The notes below the pieces were generated by a model. That model saw nothing but the letters and a program-made list of their open reading frames with translations, was not told the DNA's origin and did not search any database. Positions 16,039 through 24,395 of a stretch of 64,000 bases of DNA are shown here, in pieces. Source of the DNA: Gemmatimonadota bacterium (GTDB lineage Bacteria > Gemmatimonadota > Gemmatimonadetes > Gemmatimonadales > Gemmatimonadaceae); contig JAZKBK010000002.1 in assembly GCA_040388625.1 (NCBI GenBank), positions 248,001-312,000 of the forward strand, given 5' to 3'. The first letter of the stretch is position 1, and each line of letters opens with the position of its first letter. A program made the translations under genes and the position numbers.

Positions 16039-18093
16039 CTAGCAAGCAAAATCGTCCCAGCTGTTGGGCCCACCTCCGGCTTCCCGCGGTTCGCCTAAAT
16101 ATGGTGTCCTTGGAACCGGCAGCAGGCCATTGTGACGATTGAAGAGACGGAGCTTGTTGTCTCCGTCATAGAAGTGCGCCTCTGCGGTCTGGGAGATCGA
16201 ATCGGTGAAGAAGAGTGAATGGAAGGATGAGTTGGACGAGTTATCCGTCGGCCCCATCATTCTGTTTACACTTCCGTCCAGATCTGCATTCATGCTTCCA
16301 TCGAATGCGAACTGTGACGTGGACCCTGTAAAGAACGGCGTCACTCCTGGCATACTCATCGGATAGTTCATCGTGGTCTCTCCGCCGGTTCCGAAGGCGT
16401 TCTGCTCCTTCGTGAACACTGTCGAGAGATTGCCCACGCCGTCGTAGCCCAGCTCCTTACGGTAGAAGTAGGGATAGGTCGCGTACGTGCTGTCGTTCTT
16501 GGGCGACGTCACGGTCATGAGTTCCCCGTTGGCGCTCACATCCATCACGCGTGCCGTATTGGGGTCGGCAGCGTTGTACGACATCGGCAGACGCCAGCTG
16601 TTGAGCCTGTTCCCCAGCGCGTCCACCGTGAACGCCTCGGTCGCCACGCTCCCGCTGGCGTTGGTCTCCATGCCGATCACCGAGCCCAGGCCGTGATACA
16701 TCATCGTCACATCTTCGGTGGGATTGGTCGACACTCCGCTTCCCGAGAAGTGACCAGTCTTGACCCGGCCCATGTTGTCATAGGTCATGCTGTCACTCAA
16801 CAAACCGATGTTGCTCACCACCACGACGGAGGTCACGTTGCCGTCGTCGTCGTAGTGCTTGGTATCCGTCACCGGACCCGTCACGCTACCAGGTGAGGTG
16901 AGCTTGTATGCCCGGCCCGCGTTATCGTAGTCGATCGTGTACGAGAGGCCATGGATGTCGGTGATCCCGGTGAGCTCGCCCGTACTGGTGCTGTACGTAT
17001 AGGACTCGGTGCACGGTCCGGTGTAGCACAGCGACGGAACATTGTAACCCGTCGGATGCAGCAGCGTGCTCCGCTCTCCGTCGTCGTTGTACGCGTAGCT
17101 CAGACCGTAGATGTGCGAGTACTCGCTGTCAGGTGCCATCGAGCTTGCAAGCATGTGTGCCAGAGACTTGGCACTAAACAACGGCTCGGGATTACCACCT
17201 CCATCGCCTGCGCTGTGGTCTCCGTCTTCATCACCTGCATTCCGACCGTGTACGGACAAGCCTGCGACGGAGGTGTTAGTCGGCAGCCACGATGCCCATG
17301 TCCGTTGTTGTGGCGCTGCACCCAACGCCAGTTCATGATCCTTCGGCAGCACATACTTCGACATCGTGATGTTGCACGGACGCCAGCCATGCGCCTCGTC
17401 ACCGCAGATGCCGAGAGAGTCTATCGGTGGTGGCGCCGGCTCCATGCCACCGCACTCGTCCGCAGTCCCGCGATAGGTCTGCCTCGTCTTGAGCGTGTCC
17501 CACTGGATCTGACCGTTGGGATAGTAGCCGCGCCGTACGCGAGCGTCGCCGTTGTCCGCCTGGATCAGGTTTCCTGCCACGTCATAGCTGTAGGTTGCCG
17601 TGTCGCTGGAGAAGCACGCCGCCGCACCATAGGCGTTGCCGAGCGTCACACGATCCGGAAGGCTGAAGAAACAGTAACCCGTGAAGTTGGCCGTCATGAG
17701 CGGACTCGTCATGCAGCTCGTCGAGCTGTAGGTAACGAGCGGCACGAACTTGTTCACGATCCTGTTCAGCGCATCGTACTTCATCGTCACGACGTGCTCG
17801 CCATCATTCTTCGAGATCACGTTACCGGCGGGATCATACGTGTAGTGTGTCGTCTTGACCGCTTCGAACGCTATCTTCACCCTGCCGACGGCGTCGTACT
17901 GGTAGTACGAATCCGTGTATCCGAGCGATGGGCCACGGGTACGCGTCACGTCCTTGACTCTGCCTTCCGCGTCATACTCAGTGGCTATTCGCACTGTGTC
18001 CGCCGGCAGTTCCGTCCCCACTCCAGATATCCAGGTCGGACGATGTCCGCCGTCACCGGTTGTCGCATTTTGCCGTGCAACAAAATGCGACAA
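16039..18093 (-). CDS. YD-repeat (RHS) protein, truncated
   Basis: About 684 residues are rich in YD/RHS repeats (EYDAEGRVKDVTRT, YQYDAVGRVKI, YTYDPAGNVISK, KYDALNRI, SYDVAGNLIQ, TYDNMGRVKTG). These build a hollow beta-shell that encapsulates a toxin in complete RHS proteins. No signal peptide or N-terminal domain is present: the frame has only a TTG near its beginning and runs directly into the end of the M16 gene. The C-terminus stops after PYLGEPREAGGGPNSWDDFAC without the DPxGxxxGxNxY core motif or a toxin tip. It is probably a fragment left by recombination rather than a working toxin. Confidence 0.7.
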   Translation of the reverse strand: MSHFVARQNATTGDGGHRPTWISGVGTELPADTVRIATEYDAEGRVKDVTRTRGPSLGYTDSYYQYDAVGRVKIAFEAVKTTHYTYDPAGNVISKNDGEHVVTMKYDALNRIVNKFVPLVTYSSTSCMTSPLMTANFTGYCFFSLPDRVTLGNAYGAAACFSSDTATYSYDVAGNLIQADNGDARVRRGYYPNGQIQWDTLKTRQTYRGTADECGGMEPAPPPIDSLGICGDEAHGWRPCNITMSKYVLPKDHELALGAAPQQRTWASWLPTNTSVAGLSVHGRNAGDEDGDHSAGDGGGNPEPLFSAKSLAHMLASSMAPDSEYSHIYGLSYAYNDDGERSTLLHPTGYNVPSLCYTGPCTESYTYSTSTGELTGITDIHGLSYTIDYDNAGRAYKLTSPGSVTGPVTDTKHYDDDGNVTSVVVVSNIGLLSDSMTYDNMGRVKTGHFSGSGVSTNPTEDVTMMYHGLGSVIGMETNASGSVATEAFTVDALGNRLNSWRLPMSYNAADPNTARVMDVSANGELMTVTSPKNDSTYATYPYFYRKELGYDGVGNLSTVFTKEQNAFGTGGETTMNYPMSMPGVTPFFTGSTSQFAFDGSMNADLDGSVNRMMGPTDNSSNSSFHSLFFTDSISQTAEAHFYDGDNKLRLFNRHNGLLPVPRTPYLGEPREAGGGPNSWDDFAC
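18060..18093. repeat. 13-bp perfect inverted repeat at the RHS/M16 junction
   Basis: TTGTCGCATTTTG (18060-18072) and its exact complement (18081-18093) are separated by 8 bases. It sits exactly where the RHS frame begins, 20 bases past the M16 stop. No T-tract follows in either direction, so it is not a typical intrinsic terminator. Confidence 0.75.
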
Positions 18094-18112
18094 CCATTCG
18101 TTCCCTGCACCC

Positions 18113-19426
18113 CTAGAAACTCTCCAACAACCTCCTGTCCACTTTCGTCGTATCTCCCAGATACGCCCAGTGAAAATTCTTCATGTACTTCCGCGCCGCT
18201 GCCTGCACGGCCTCCGGCGTCACCGACTTGAGGTCCTCCACGAACGACATCGCGCGACGATAATCCCCCTGATACAACTGAGACCGAGCCAGAAAGTCCG
18301 CCTGCGATGCGTTGGTCTCGTTGTCCAGGAAGTACTGTGTGATGAATTGCAGCTCCAGTCGCTGCAACCCTTCGCGCGTCACGATCTCGTTCTGCAATTG
18401 CGTTATGAAGAACTTCATCAGCTTGAGCGTCGTATCGGGTGCCACCGTGGTCACGTAAAGCCCGGATGCGCTCGCCGTACGCTCCAGGAATGGCGCGTGC
18501 ACGTCATACGTCAGATTCTGTCGACCGCGGATCTCGGCGAACATCTGACCCGTAAGCACCGTTGCCGCGACTCGCAGCGCTGTATAGTCAGGCGACGAAG
18601 CAAGTGGCCCGGCAACGTATCCGAGTAGATAGTTCGTCGGTAGATCCCGCTGCACCAATACCGCCGATGATGGCGTGACCGGCACGACTGGCGGCAATGT
18701 CCATTTGTACGATCCCGCCGGGAGCCGCCCGAATGTCGAGTGGATCAGTGCCTCGACGTGAGCACGTGTGACGTCGCCGACGACGACGATCAACATCCGT
18801 GATTTGACTATCTGCGACTTCTGATATTGTCTCAGGTCCGCGGCCGTGATACTGGCCAGCGAGGTTGCATTGCCGGTCTCGGCTATCGCGTACGGATGCC
18901 CGGAGAACGCGACACTGTCGGCGAGGTCCGAAACGTACGCATCCGGATCATCCCGCTCCTGCCTTTGCGCGCTCAACAGCTGCGCCCTCACCAGCTCGAC
19001 TTCCGCGGGCTGAATGGCTGGATACATCAGTCGGTCCGCAAATATCGCCCACGTCGAGTCCACTCCACTCGTAATCGTTCGCGCACCGAACATCGTCCAA
19101 TCCACACTCGGCGCTATCACGAAGTCGCTGCCCAGCGCCGATGTCCTGCTACGCAGGACGGCCTTGGGGTAGTGCTGCGTACCGCGCTCCGACACGGCCA
19201 GTAGAAATGGCTCGATCCCGCTTGTAGTCGGTGTCACCTGACGCACGCCGCCCAGCAGATAGACATTGGCGACCACTACGTTGTTCGACGTATTCCGACG
19301 CAGGATCACCGGAATACCGTCGACCGAAAAACTCGACGTGAGGGTGTCTGCCTCCGTTTGCGCGCCGACACTTCCAATTCCTGCACACACCAGCGCCGCA
19401 AACAGCATGACTCCGCGCAGCATCAC
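18113..19426 (-). CDS. M16 family peptidase-like protein, non-catalytic subunit
   Basis: The ~437-residue exported protein has a signal peptide (MLFAALVCAGIGSVGAQ) and the M16 fold, including DDPDAYVSDLADSVAFSGHPYA and the C-terminal M16_C region. The zinc motif HxxEH is missing: the corresponding helix reads GIEPFLLAVSERGTQHYP. It is therefore the inactive partner of a two-gene M16 system, paired with the catalytic gene just upstream. GTG at 19426 and ATG at 19423 are both possible starts, after a GGGAGG SD; the GTG forms a GTGA overlap with the upstream stop. Confidence 0.88.
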   Translation of the reverse strand: MMLRGVMLFAALVCAGIGSVGAQTEADTLTSSFSVDGIPVILRRNTSNNVVVANVYLLGGVRQVTPTTSGIEPFLLAVSERGTQHYPKAVLRSRTSALGSDFVIAPSVDWTMFGARTITSGVDSTWAIFADRLMYPAIQPAEVELVRAQLLSAQRQERDDPDAYVSDLADSVAFSGHPYAIAETGNATSLASITAADLRQYQKSQIVKSRMLIVVVGDVTRAHVEALIHSTFGRLPAGSYKWTLPPVVPVTPSSAVLVQRDLPTNYLLGYVAGPLASSPDYTALRVAATVLTGQMFAEIRGRQNLTYDVHAPFLERTASASGLYVTTVAPDTTLKLMKFFITQLQNEIVTREGLQRLELQFITQYFLDNETNASQADFLARSQLYQGDYRRAMSFVEDLKSVTPEAVQAAARKYMKNFHWAYLGDTTKVDRRLLESF

Positions 19427-20844
19427 TTGGTCCCTCCCGCTTTGAGCTCGTCAGCGGTCAGGTGAATCCGCTGCCGCCCCTCGGGTGAGATGAGCACACC
19501 GGTGATACGCGGCTTTCCGATGATGTACTTGTCGGCATATGCACGCAGATCCGCAGTCGTCTGATGCGCCATGTTGTCCACGTAGCCCATGTAATACTCG
19601 AGACTCGCGACGCTCCACCAGAATCCAAGCGTGTGCGCGAACGCTGATGCCTGCTCTCTTCCGAACGCGGATGTTACTGAGCGATGTGCCTGGACGGCTT
19701 TCAGTTCATCGGGATCGAAGTACGTAGGGGCATCCAGCTTCTTGATCTCCGAATCCAGAGCCGCGAGTGCCGGGCGCAATTTCTCCGGCGACGTCTGGCC
19801 ACTTATCGTGATCGGTCCCGTGTGATTTAGCGTGTAATAGTTGACAGTCACCCCCTGCCACAGTCCGCTGTCCACCAAACGTTGCTGAAAGCGCGACCGC
19901 GGGTCGTTCAGAAGATCCGAGAACACGTCCGCCGCGTACGTCGATTTGGGATCCTTGCCGACACTCGGTCCCTGCCACTGCAACAGCACGGTCACGGCGT
20001 TGACCTGAGCCTCTGCTACGACTGCATCGCTCGCTGTGAGTGGTGGAATGTCGGGAATGGGATCGGCCACGAACGGATCCGGACCGCGTGCCCATCCGCC
20101 GAGCTGGCGCGCTGCTATGGCGAAGATACTATCCGGCTTCACATCGCCGGCGACTATCAGCACCGAGTTGTTCGGGATGTAGTACTTGTGCTGGATGAAC
20201 CGCATTTTCTCAGGCGTGGTCGTCGCCACAACCTGACGATCGCCTATCACATTCTTCCGTGAGTAGTTGCCCGGATACAGCTTCATGTCCATCTGTCGCT
20301 GCAACTGGAAGAATGGACTGGACTCGTTGCGATCGTACTCGCCGATTACAACCTGTCGCTCGACGGCCAGCTCGCTCTCCAGGAACAACGGCTCGCGCAA
20401 TGCCGGCGTCAGCCACTGAATTGCGCCGCGAACCGAATCCGCCGGCACGGTGAGATAGTAGCTCACCGTTTCTTCCTGCGTCGTTCCGTTGAACACGGCG
20501 CCCAGCTGCGCGGCGCGATCGAGATACATCTCGCTCTCCGGATACTGCTGGTTCGCCCGGAAGAACATGTGCTCGTACATGTGAGCAAGACCAGCATATT
20601 CAGGCGTCTGGGTGAACGAGCCGTTCCGCACGTTGACCTCGACGGTAGCGAGTGGAACGCCGTGGTTCTCCACTACTATCACCTCGAGTCCGTTCGGCAA
20701 CACACGTCGCTGAATGATCTTCTCGAGAGCGGCACGCTGAGCTGGCAGAACTGCTGGCACAAGCGCCGGAAGCAAACATGCTCCGGCAACGAGTGCCAGT
20801 AACGCCAACGCCCTCTGATGCGGTCGAACTTTCATCTTCCTCAC
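19423..20844 (-). CDS. M16 family zinc peptidase, catalytic subunit
   Basis: The 473-residue secreted peptidase has a signal sequence (ALALLALVAGACLLPALVPA), then the M16 core. The inverted zinc motif is GLAHMYEHMFF (HxxEH), with the distal Glu in the ELAVERQVVIGEYDRN helix. The ESEMYLDRAAQLGAVFNGTTQEETVSYY region is also typical. It probably degrades peptides in the periplasm together with the inactive subunit encoded next. Start GTG 20844 overlaps the M28 stop (GTGA); an in-frame ATG follows at 20835. Confidence 0.9.
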   Translation of the reverse strand: MRKMKVRPHQRALALLALVAGACLLPALVPAVLPAQRAALEKIIQRRVLPNGLEVIVVENHGVPLATVEVNVRNGSFTQTPEYAGLAHMYEHMFFRANQQYPESEMYLDRAAQLGAVFNGTTQEETVSYYLTVPADSVRGAIQWLTPALREPLFLESELAVERQVVIGEYDRNESSPFFQLQRQMDMKLYPGNYSRKNVIGDRQVVATTTPEKMRFIQHKYYIPNNSVLIVAGDVKPDSIFAIAARQLGGWARGPDPFVADPIPDIPPLTASDAVVAEAQVNAVTVLLQWQGPSVGKDPKSTYAADVFSDLLNDPRSRFQQRLVDSGLWQGVTVNYYTLNHTGPITISGQTSPEKLRPALAALDSEIKKLDAPTYFDPDELKAVQAHRSVTSAFGREQASAFAHTLGFWWSVASLEYYMGYVDNMAHQTTADLRAYADKYIIGKPRITGVLISPEGRQRIHLTADELKAGGTK

Positions 20845-22385
20845 TTGCGTGGAAACATCTCGTCCCTGTTCGCGAGCTCGTACGCAGTTGCGGCGACCAC
20901 CACCGCGGCCTGCTTCAGATCCTCGAGCTCCAGATGGTCATACACGTCGTTCGAGGTATGGTGCGTCCGGAGGCCATATTCGATCGGATCCTGGATGAAG
21001 TTGAACCCGGGAATACCAGCGTCGTCGAACGAAACGTGGTCCGTGCTCCCGGTATTCCCGTGCCGTACCGCTACCACACCGAGGTCATGGAACGGCCACA
21101 GAATCTGCTCGAATATCGGGATCGCCTTTGCGTTACCCTGGTCCCACACCCCACGAATCCTGCCGGTACCGTTGTCCAGGTTGAGATACGCCGAGATCTT
21201 CGGTGCCAGCTCCGGATGCTTTTTGATCCATCCCCGCGATCCATAAATCCCTTCTTCTTCGCCGCTCCACAGAGCGATCCTGATCGTACGCCTGGGGTGC
21301 AGATCGAGCGTCTTGAGGATGCGCATCGCTTCCATCATCACGATGGTGCCAGCCGCGTTGTCAGTCGCGCCATTTCCATAATGCCAGGAGTCGAGATGAG
21401 CACCAATCATCACATACTCGTCCGGCTTGTCTGTCCCACGAATATCGCCGAGTGTGTTGTATGCGTTCAGATCATCCGTGAGAAATCTGTTCTGTACGTT
21501 GAGCTGCACAGTGACGGGTACTCCGCTTGTCACGTTGCGGTACATCTCGTTGTATTGCTCCTGCTGCACTATGACGTTCGGTACGGGAATCGGCATGGCT
21601 GGATTAGTCGCGGACCAGTCTCCGCCGCCGCGTATCGTTCCGTACGCACTTCCCGAACCAGTAATCACACCAGCCACGCCGGCGGCACGCAGCAGTGAAT
21701 CTCCGTGAGCCTGCTGTTTCTGAATCTTCACCAGCAGAGTGTCCCATCCGATCGCTGGGCGAGCGCGCTGATTGACCGGCGCCAGTAGCGAGTCGACCGG
21801 TGTGCGGCGCTCTTCGGGATCACGAAACTCGGGCGGCAGCGGACGTGCTGGCGCGAGCAACACGAGTGCACCGCGGAGCCTGGTGCCGTACTTGGCAATG
21901 CTGTCGACGCCGCCTTCGACCACCATCACAGGTGCCGTTATCGTCCCTTTTGTGCTTCCGGTCCACGCACTCGCTTGGCCTGGCATCGGCTGGCTGTATG
22001 GAGTGAGGATGCGGCCCTCGTACGACACGTTCTCCCAACCACGCCCGAAACGGCCCCACGGCTCGACTTCGACCCCCGTCAGCCCCCACGACTTCAGCGT
22101 CGTCGCGGTCCACTCGTTCGCCGCCTTCATCCCCGGTGAGCCGGTGAGCCGCGGTCCTATCACATCCGTTAGATGATGCGCGAGCGCCGGAATCTGGGAG
22201 CGCTCGAGTCCCTCCTGCCGTATGCGCGCGACTACACCGAGATCCACCTTCTCCTGCGCGATCTGTCCGCTCGCCTGACTCACCGGAATGGTCAGAACCA
22301 ATGTGGCGGCAACCATCGCCACCGCTGGAATCGCGAACAGCGCGCGGGCGCGCAACATGACACGAGCTCTTGAATGCCCTGACAT
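20841..22385 (-). CDS. Secreted M28 family aminopeptidase with PA domain
   Basis: The ~514-residue zinc peptidase starts at ATG 22385, which has AAGGA 8 bases upstream and opens a signal sequence (LRARALFAIPAVAMVAATLV). A protease-associated insertion occupies roughly residues 120-280. The M28 ligands follow: GAHLDSWHYG (His), GATDNAAGT (Asp), WSGEEEGIYGS (catalytic Glu and Glu), LNLDNGTG (Asp) and LRTHHTSND (His). It is first in a three-peptidase operon with the M16 pair, joined by GTGA overlaps. A joint role in degrading extracellular or periplasmic peptides is inferred. Confidence 0.92.
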   Translation of the reverse strand: MSGHSRARVMLRARALFAIPAVAMVAATLVLTIPVSQASGQIAQEKVDLGVVARIRQEGLERSQIPALAHHLTDVIGPRLTGSPGMKAANEWTATTLKSWGLTGVEVEPWGRFGRGWENVSYEGRILTPYSQPMPGQASAWTGSTKGTITAPVMVVEGGVDSIAKYGTRLRGALVLLAPARPLPPEFRDPEERRTPVDSLLAPVNQRARPAIGWDTLLVKIQKQQAHGDSLLRAAGVAGVITGSGSAYGTIRGGGDWSATNPAMPIPVPNVIVQQEQYNEMYRNVTSGVPVTVQLNVQNRFLTDDLNAYNTLGDIRGTDKPDEYVMIGAHLDSWHYGNGATDNAAGTIVMMEAMRILKTLDLHPRRTIRIALWSGEEEGIYGSRGWIKKHPELAPKISAYLNLDNGTGRIRGVWDQGNAKAIPIFEQILWPFHDLGVVAVRHGNTGSTDHVSFDDAGIPGFNFIQDPIEYGLRTHHTSNDVYDHLELEDLKQAAVVVAATAYELANRDEMFPRK

Positions 22386-22420
22386 CAATGAATTCCTTTG
22401 AATCGAGTGACTGACTGAGA

Positions 22421-22433
22421 CGTGAACTTCACG
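22421..22433. promoter_or_regulatory. Palindrome in the M28/murB divergent promoter region
   Basis: CGTGAACTTCACG is a perfect 13-base palindrome (central C) lying between the divergent M28 and murB starts. It may be an operator; the regulator is unknown. Confidence 0.35.
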
Positions 22434-22471
22434 CCGTATATTTGATTGGCTATGCGATCGCACCATAACCT

Positions 22472-23452
22472 ATGACTGGGCTCGACAACATGACGAGCGA
22501 TGGCGCCGCGCCGACAGAAAACTACGCGTACGAGGACCTGGCGGCTCTGCTCGATCCGTCGCGGCTCCTTCGCGACGAGCCCATCGGTCCATACACGACG
22601 TTTCGCATCGGCGGCCCGGCGGATCTTTTCTATTCCGCCGATTCAGCCGATGATCTGGCCAACGCAATCACCGCTGCTCGGCGCACAGGTGTTGCCTTCT
22701 TCGTGCTCGGTTTGGGCGCGAACATTCTCGTTGGAGACCGGGGGTTTCGCGGGCTGGTTATCCGAAACCGCGCCCGCAGCTTCGAGTTTCACGACGACGG
22801 ACACCTCCACGCGGAAAGCGGCGTTGTCATGGCCGATCTCATTCCGCAGGCAGTCGAGCGGGGATGGTCCGGCCTCGAACACTACGTTGGAATTCCCAGT
22901 ACCGTTGGTGGCGCAGTATGGCAGAATCTGCACTTTCTCAGTCCAGCTCCTGAGCGCAACCGAACGATGTTCATCGCCGAAGTGGTGGACTCGTGCGACA
23001 TTCTGAGCGCGGAAGGCGATCGGCGTACCGTCGGTACCGAATACTTGCAGTTCGGGTACGACGACTCGGTGTTCCACCATCGTGCGGATTACGCCCTTGC
23101 CGTCACGTTCCAGCTCGATAAAGGTGACCCGGCCGTAATGCACCGAATCATTCAGGAAAATCTCAGCTGGCGCGGTGCCAGACATCCCTGGCTGCAGTTC
23201 CATCCGTCGGCAGGCTCCATCTTCCGAAAGATCGAAGGTGTCGGAGCGGGACGTCTGATTGACCAGCTCGGCATGAAGGGGCATCGCATCGGTGGCGCTC
23301 AGATCTCGCACATCCACGCGAATATCATGGTGAACCTGGGCGGTGCAACCGCGCGCGACGTGCGCGAGCTGATCGCGCTTGCGCAACGACGCGTGAAGGA
23401 TGAGCTGGGCCACGAGCTCACACCCGAGATCGCATTCGTGGGTGAATTCTGA
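22472..23452 (+). CDS. murB: UDP-N-acetylenolpyruvoylglucosamine reductase
   Basis: MurB reduces UDP-GlcNAc-enolpyruvate to UDP-MurNAc in peptidoglycan synthesis, using FAD and NADPH. The 326-residue product has the FAD-binding TTFRIGGPADLF and LGLGANILVGDRGFRGLVI. It also has GIPSTVGGAVWQN, the proton-donor region HPSAGSIFRKIEG and the C-terminal HANIMVNLGGATARDVREL with its final Glu (TPEIAFVG). An alternative ATG lies at 22490. No other mur gene is adjacent. The stop overlaps the next ATG (TGATG). Confidence 0.95.
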   Translation: MTGLDNMTSDGAAPTENYAYEDLAALLDPSRLLRDEPIGPYTTFRIGGPADLFYSADSADDLANAITAARRTGVAFFVLGLGANILVGDRGFRGLVIRNRARSFEFHDDGHLHAESGVVMADLIPQAVERGWSGLEHYVGIPSTVGGAVWQNLHFLSPAPERNRTMFIAEVVDSCDILSAEGDRRTVGTEYLQFGYDDSVFHHRADYALAVTFQLDKGDPAVMHRIIQENLSWRGARHPWLQFHPSAGSIFRKIEGVGAGRLIDQLGMKGHRIGGAQISHIHANIMVNLGGATARDVRELIALAQRRVKDELGHELTPEIAFVGEF

Positions 23453-23688
23453 TGGCGGCAGAAAGGGATGGGACAAACGACATCGTCGTCATTCGTACGT
23501 TCCCGGACGCTATTTCTGCGCACATCGCTCAGGCCGCACTCGATGCGAACGACATTCGCTCCATCATCGTCGGCGACGACGCAGGGGGCGCGTATCCAGC
23601 ACTGACATTCTCGAATGGAGTACGACTTGCCGTGCAACATTCGGATGCAGTGAAGGCGCTTCGGCTACTCGACCAGGAGGAATCATGA
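23452..23688 (+). CDS. DUF2007-like small protein
   Basis: The 78-residue product reads as a ferredoxin-like/ACT-size domain with IRTFPDAISAHIAQAALDAN and IIVGDDAGGAYPALTFSNGVRLAV. This matches the DUF2007 'putative prokaryotic signal transducing' pattern, whose biochemical role is unknown. The ATG shares one base with the murB stop, and its own stop overlaps the next gene (ATGA), so translation of all three genes is probably coupled. Confidence 0.75.
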   Translation: MAAERDGTNDIVVIRTFPDAISAHIAQAALDANDIRSIIVGDDAGGAYPALTFSNGVRLAVQHSDAVKALRLLDQEES

Positions 23689-23834
23689 TCCGCAAACTCA
23701 AGTCAGGCGAGTACCGCCTGTACTCGAAAAAGACCGATCCAAAGACCGGGAAGCGACGTAATCTTGGTACCTTCAATACACGCGCAGCCGCTGAGAAACA
23801 CGAGCGCGACGTACAGTATTTCAAGCGACACTAA
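23685..23834 (+). CDS. Conserved small basic protein, 49 aa
   Basis: The ATG at 23685 overlaps the preceding stop (ATGA) and has a perfect SD (AGGAGG) five bases upstream. The 49 residues are very basic (MIRKLKSGEYRLYSKKTDPK...NLGTFNTRAAAEKHERDVQYF). They look like the three-stranded arm-type DNA-binding domain at the start of phage integrases. Similar free-standing small proteins occur in many bacteria from memory, without a known function. Binding to nucleic acid is an inference from charge and fold resemblance. Confidence 0.75.
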   Translation: MIRKLKSGEYRLYSKKTDPKTGKRRNLGTFNTRAAAEKHERDVQYFKRH

Positions 23835-23840
23835 CAATTT

Positions 23841-23852
23841 GAACGATCGTTC
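23841..23852. promoter_or_regulatory. GAAC-N4-GTTC palindrome upstream of msrA
   Basis: GAACGATCGTTC is a perfect 12-base palindrome 18 bases before msrA. The GAAC/GTTC half-sites resemble the LexA (DinR) box of Gram-positive bacteria, with one deviation in the centre. Its role is unknown. Confidence 0.35.
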
Positions 23853-23870
23853 GATCGACGAGGTTTAAGG

Positions 23871-24344
23871 ATGACCGCCAAGGCAACATTTGGTGCCGGA
23901 TGCTTCTGGGGAACGCAGGCCACCTTCGAGAAGATTCCCGGCGTCACTGCCACGGCCGCAGGTTATGAAGGCGGGACGAAGCCCAATCCCACATACGAAG
24001 AAGTGTGCAGCCACGCCACCGGACACGCGGAAGTGGTCCAGGTCGAGTTCGATCCAGCGTTGGTGAGCTACAATACGCTGCTCGACGTCTTCTGGAACAA
24101 CCACAACCCGACCAGCCTCAATCGCCAGGGCCCGGATGTGGGAACGCAGTACCGGTCGGCGATCTTCTATCACGACGAAGAGCAGAAGGAGCTGGCCGAG
24201 CAGTCAAAGGAAGTCCTTTCCGAGACCGGCCGGTTCAAGCAACCAATCGTCACGCAGATCGTGCCCGCGTCCACTTTCTGGATAGCGGAAGACTACCATC
24301 AGAGCTATCTGGATAAGCACGGCTTGGCGACGTGCCACGTCTGA
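23871..24344 (+). CDS. msrA: Peptide methionine-S-sulfoxide reductase
   Basis: MsrA repairs methionine-S-sulfoxide in proteins. The 157-residue product has the catalytic GAGCFWGTQATFEKIPGV and the GYEGGTKPNPTYEEVCSHATGHAEVVQVEFDP-type core. FWNNHNPTSLNRQGPDVGTQYRS follows, and a C-terminal Cys (ATCHV) can serve as resolving cysteine. There is no signal peptide, so it is cytoplasmic. The start at 23871 follows TTTAAGG. Confidence 0.96.
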   Translation: MTAKATFGAGCFWGTQATFEKIPGVTATAAGYEGGTKPNPTYEEVCSHATGHAEVVQVEFDPALVSYNTLLDVFWNNHNPTSLNRQGPDVGTQYRSAIFYHDEEQKELAEQSKEVLSETGRFKQPIVTQIVPASTFWIAEDYHQSYLDKHGLATCHV

Positions 24345-24395
24345 GAGAGAACTCCCCTCATATGTCCCGAGAGCGCTCCTGAGTAACCTTCTCTG

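Noticed and set aside
16951-18231. Long plus-strand open frame (~426 codons) antisense to the RHS gene
   Set aside because: It is rich in Val/Arg/His with no domain, and the minus strand carries obvious YD repeats; the frame is a codon-bias shadow.
20778-21698. Plus-strand open frame of ~306 codons in the M28/M16 region
   Set aside because: It is antisense to the M28 active-site region and has no recognisable protein features.
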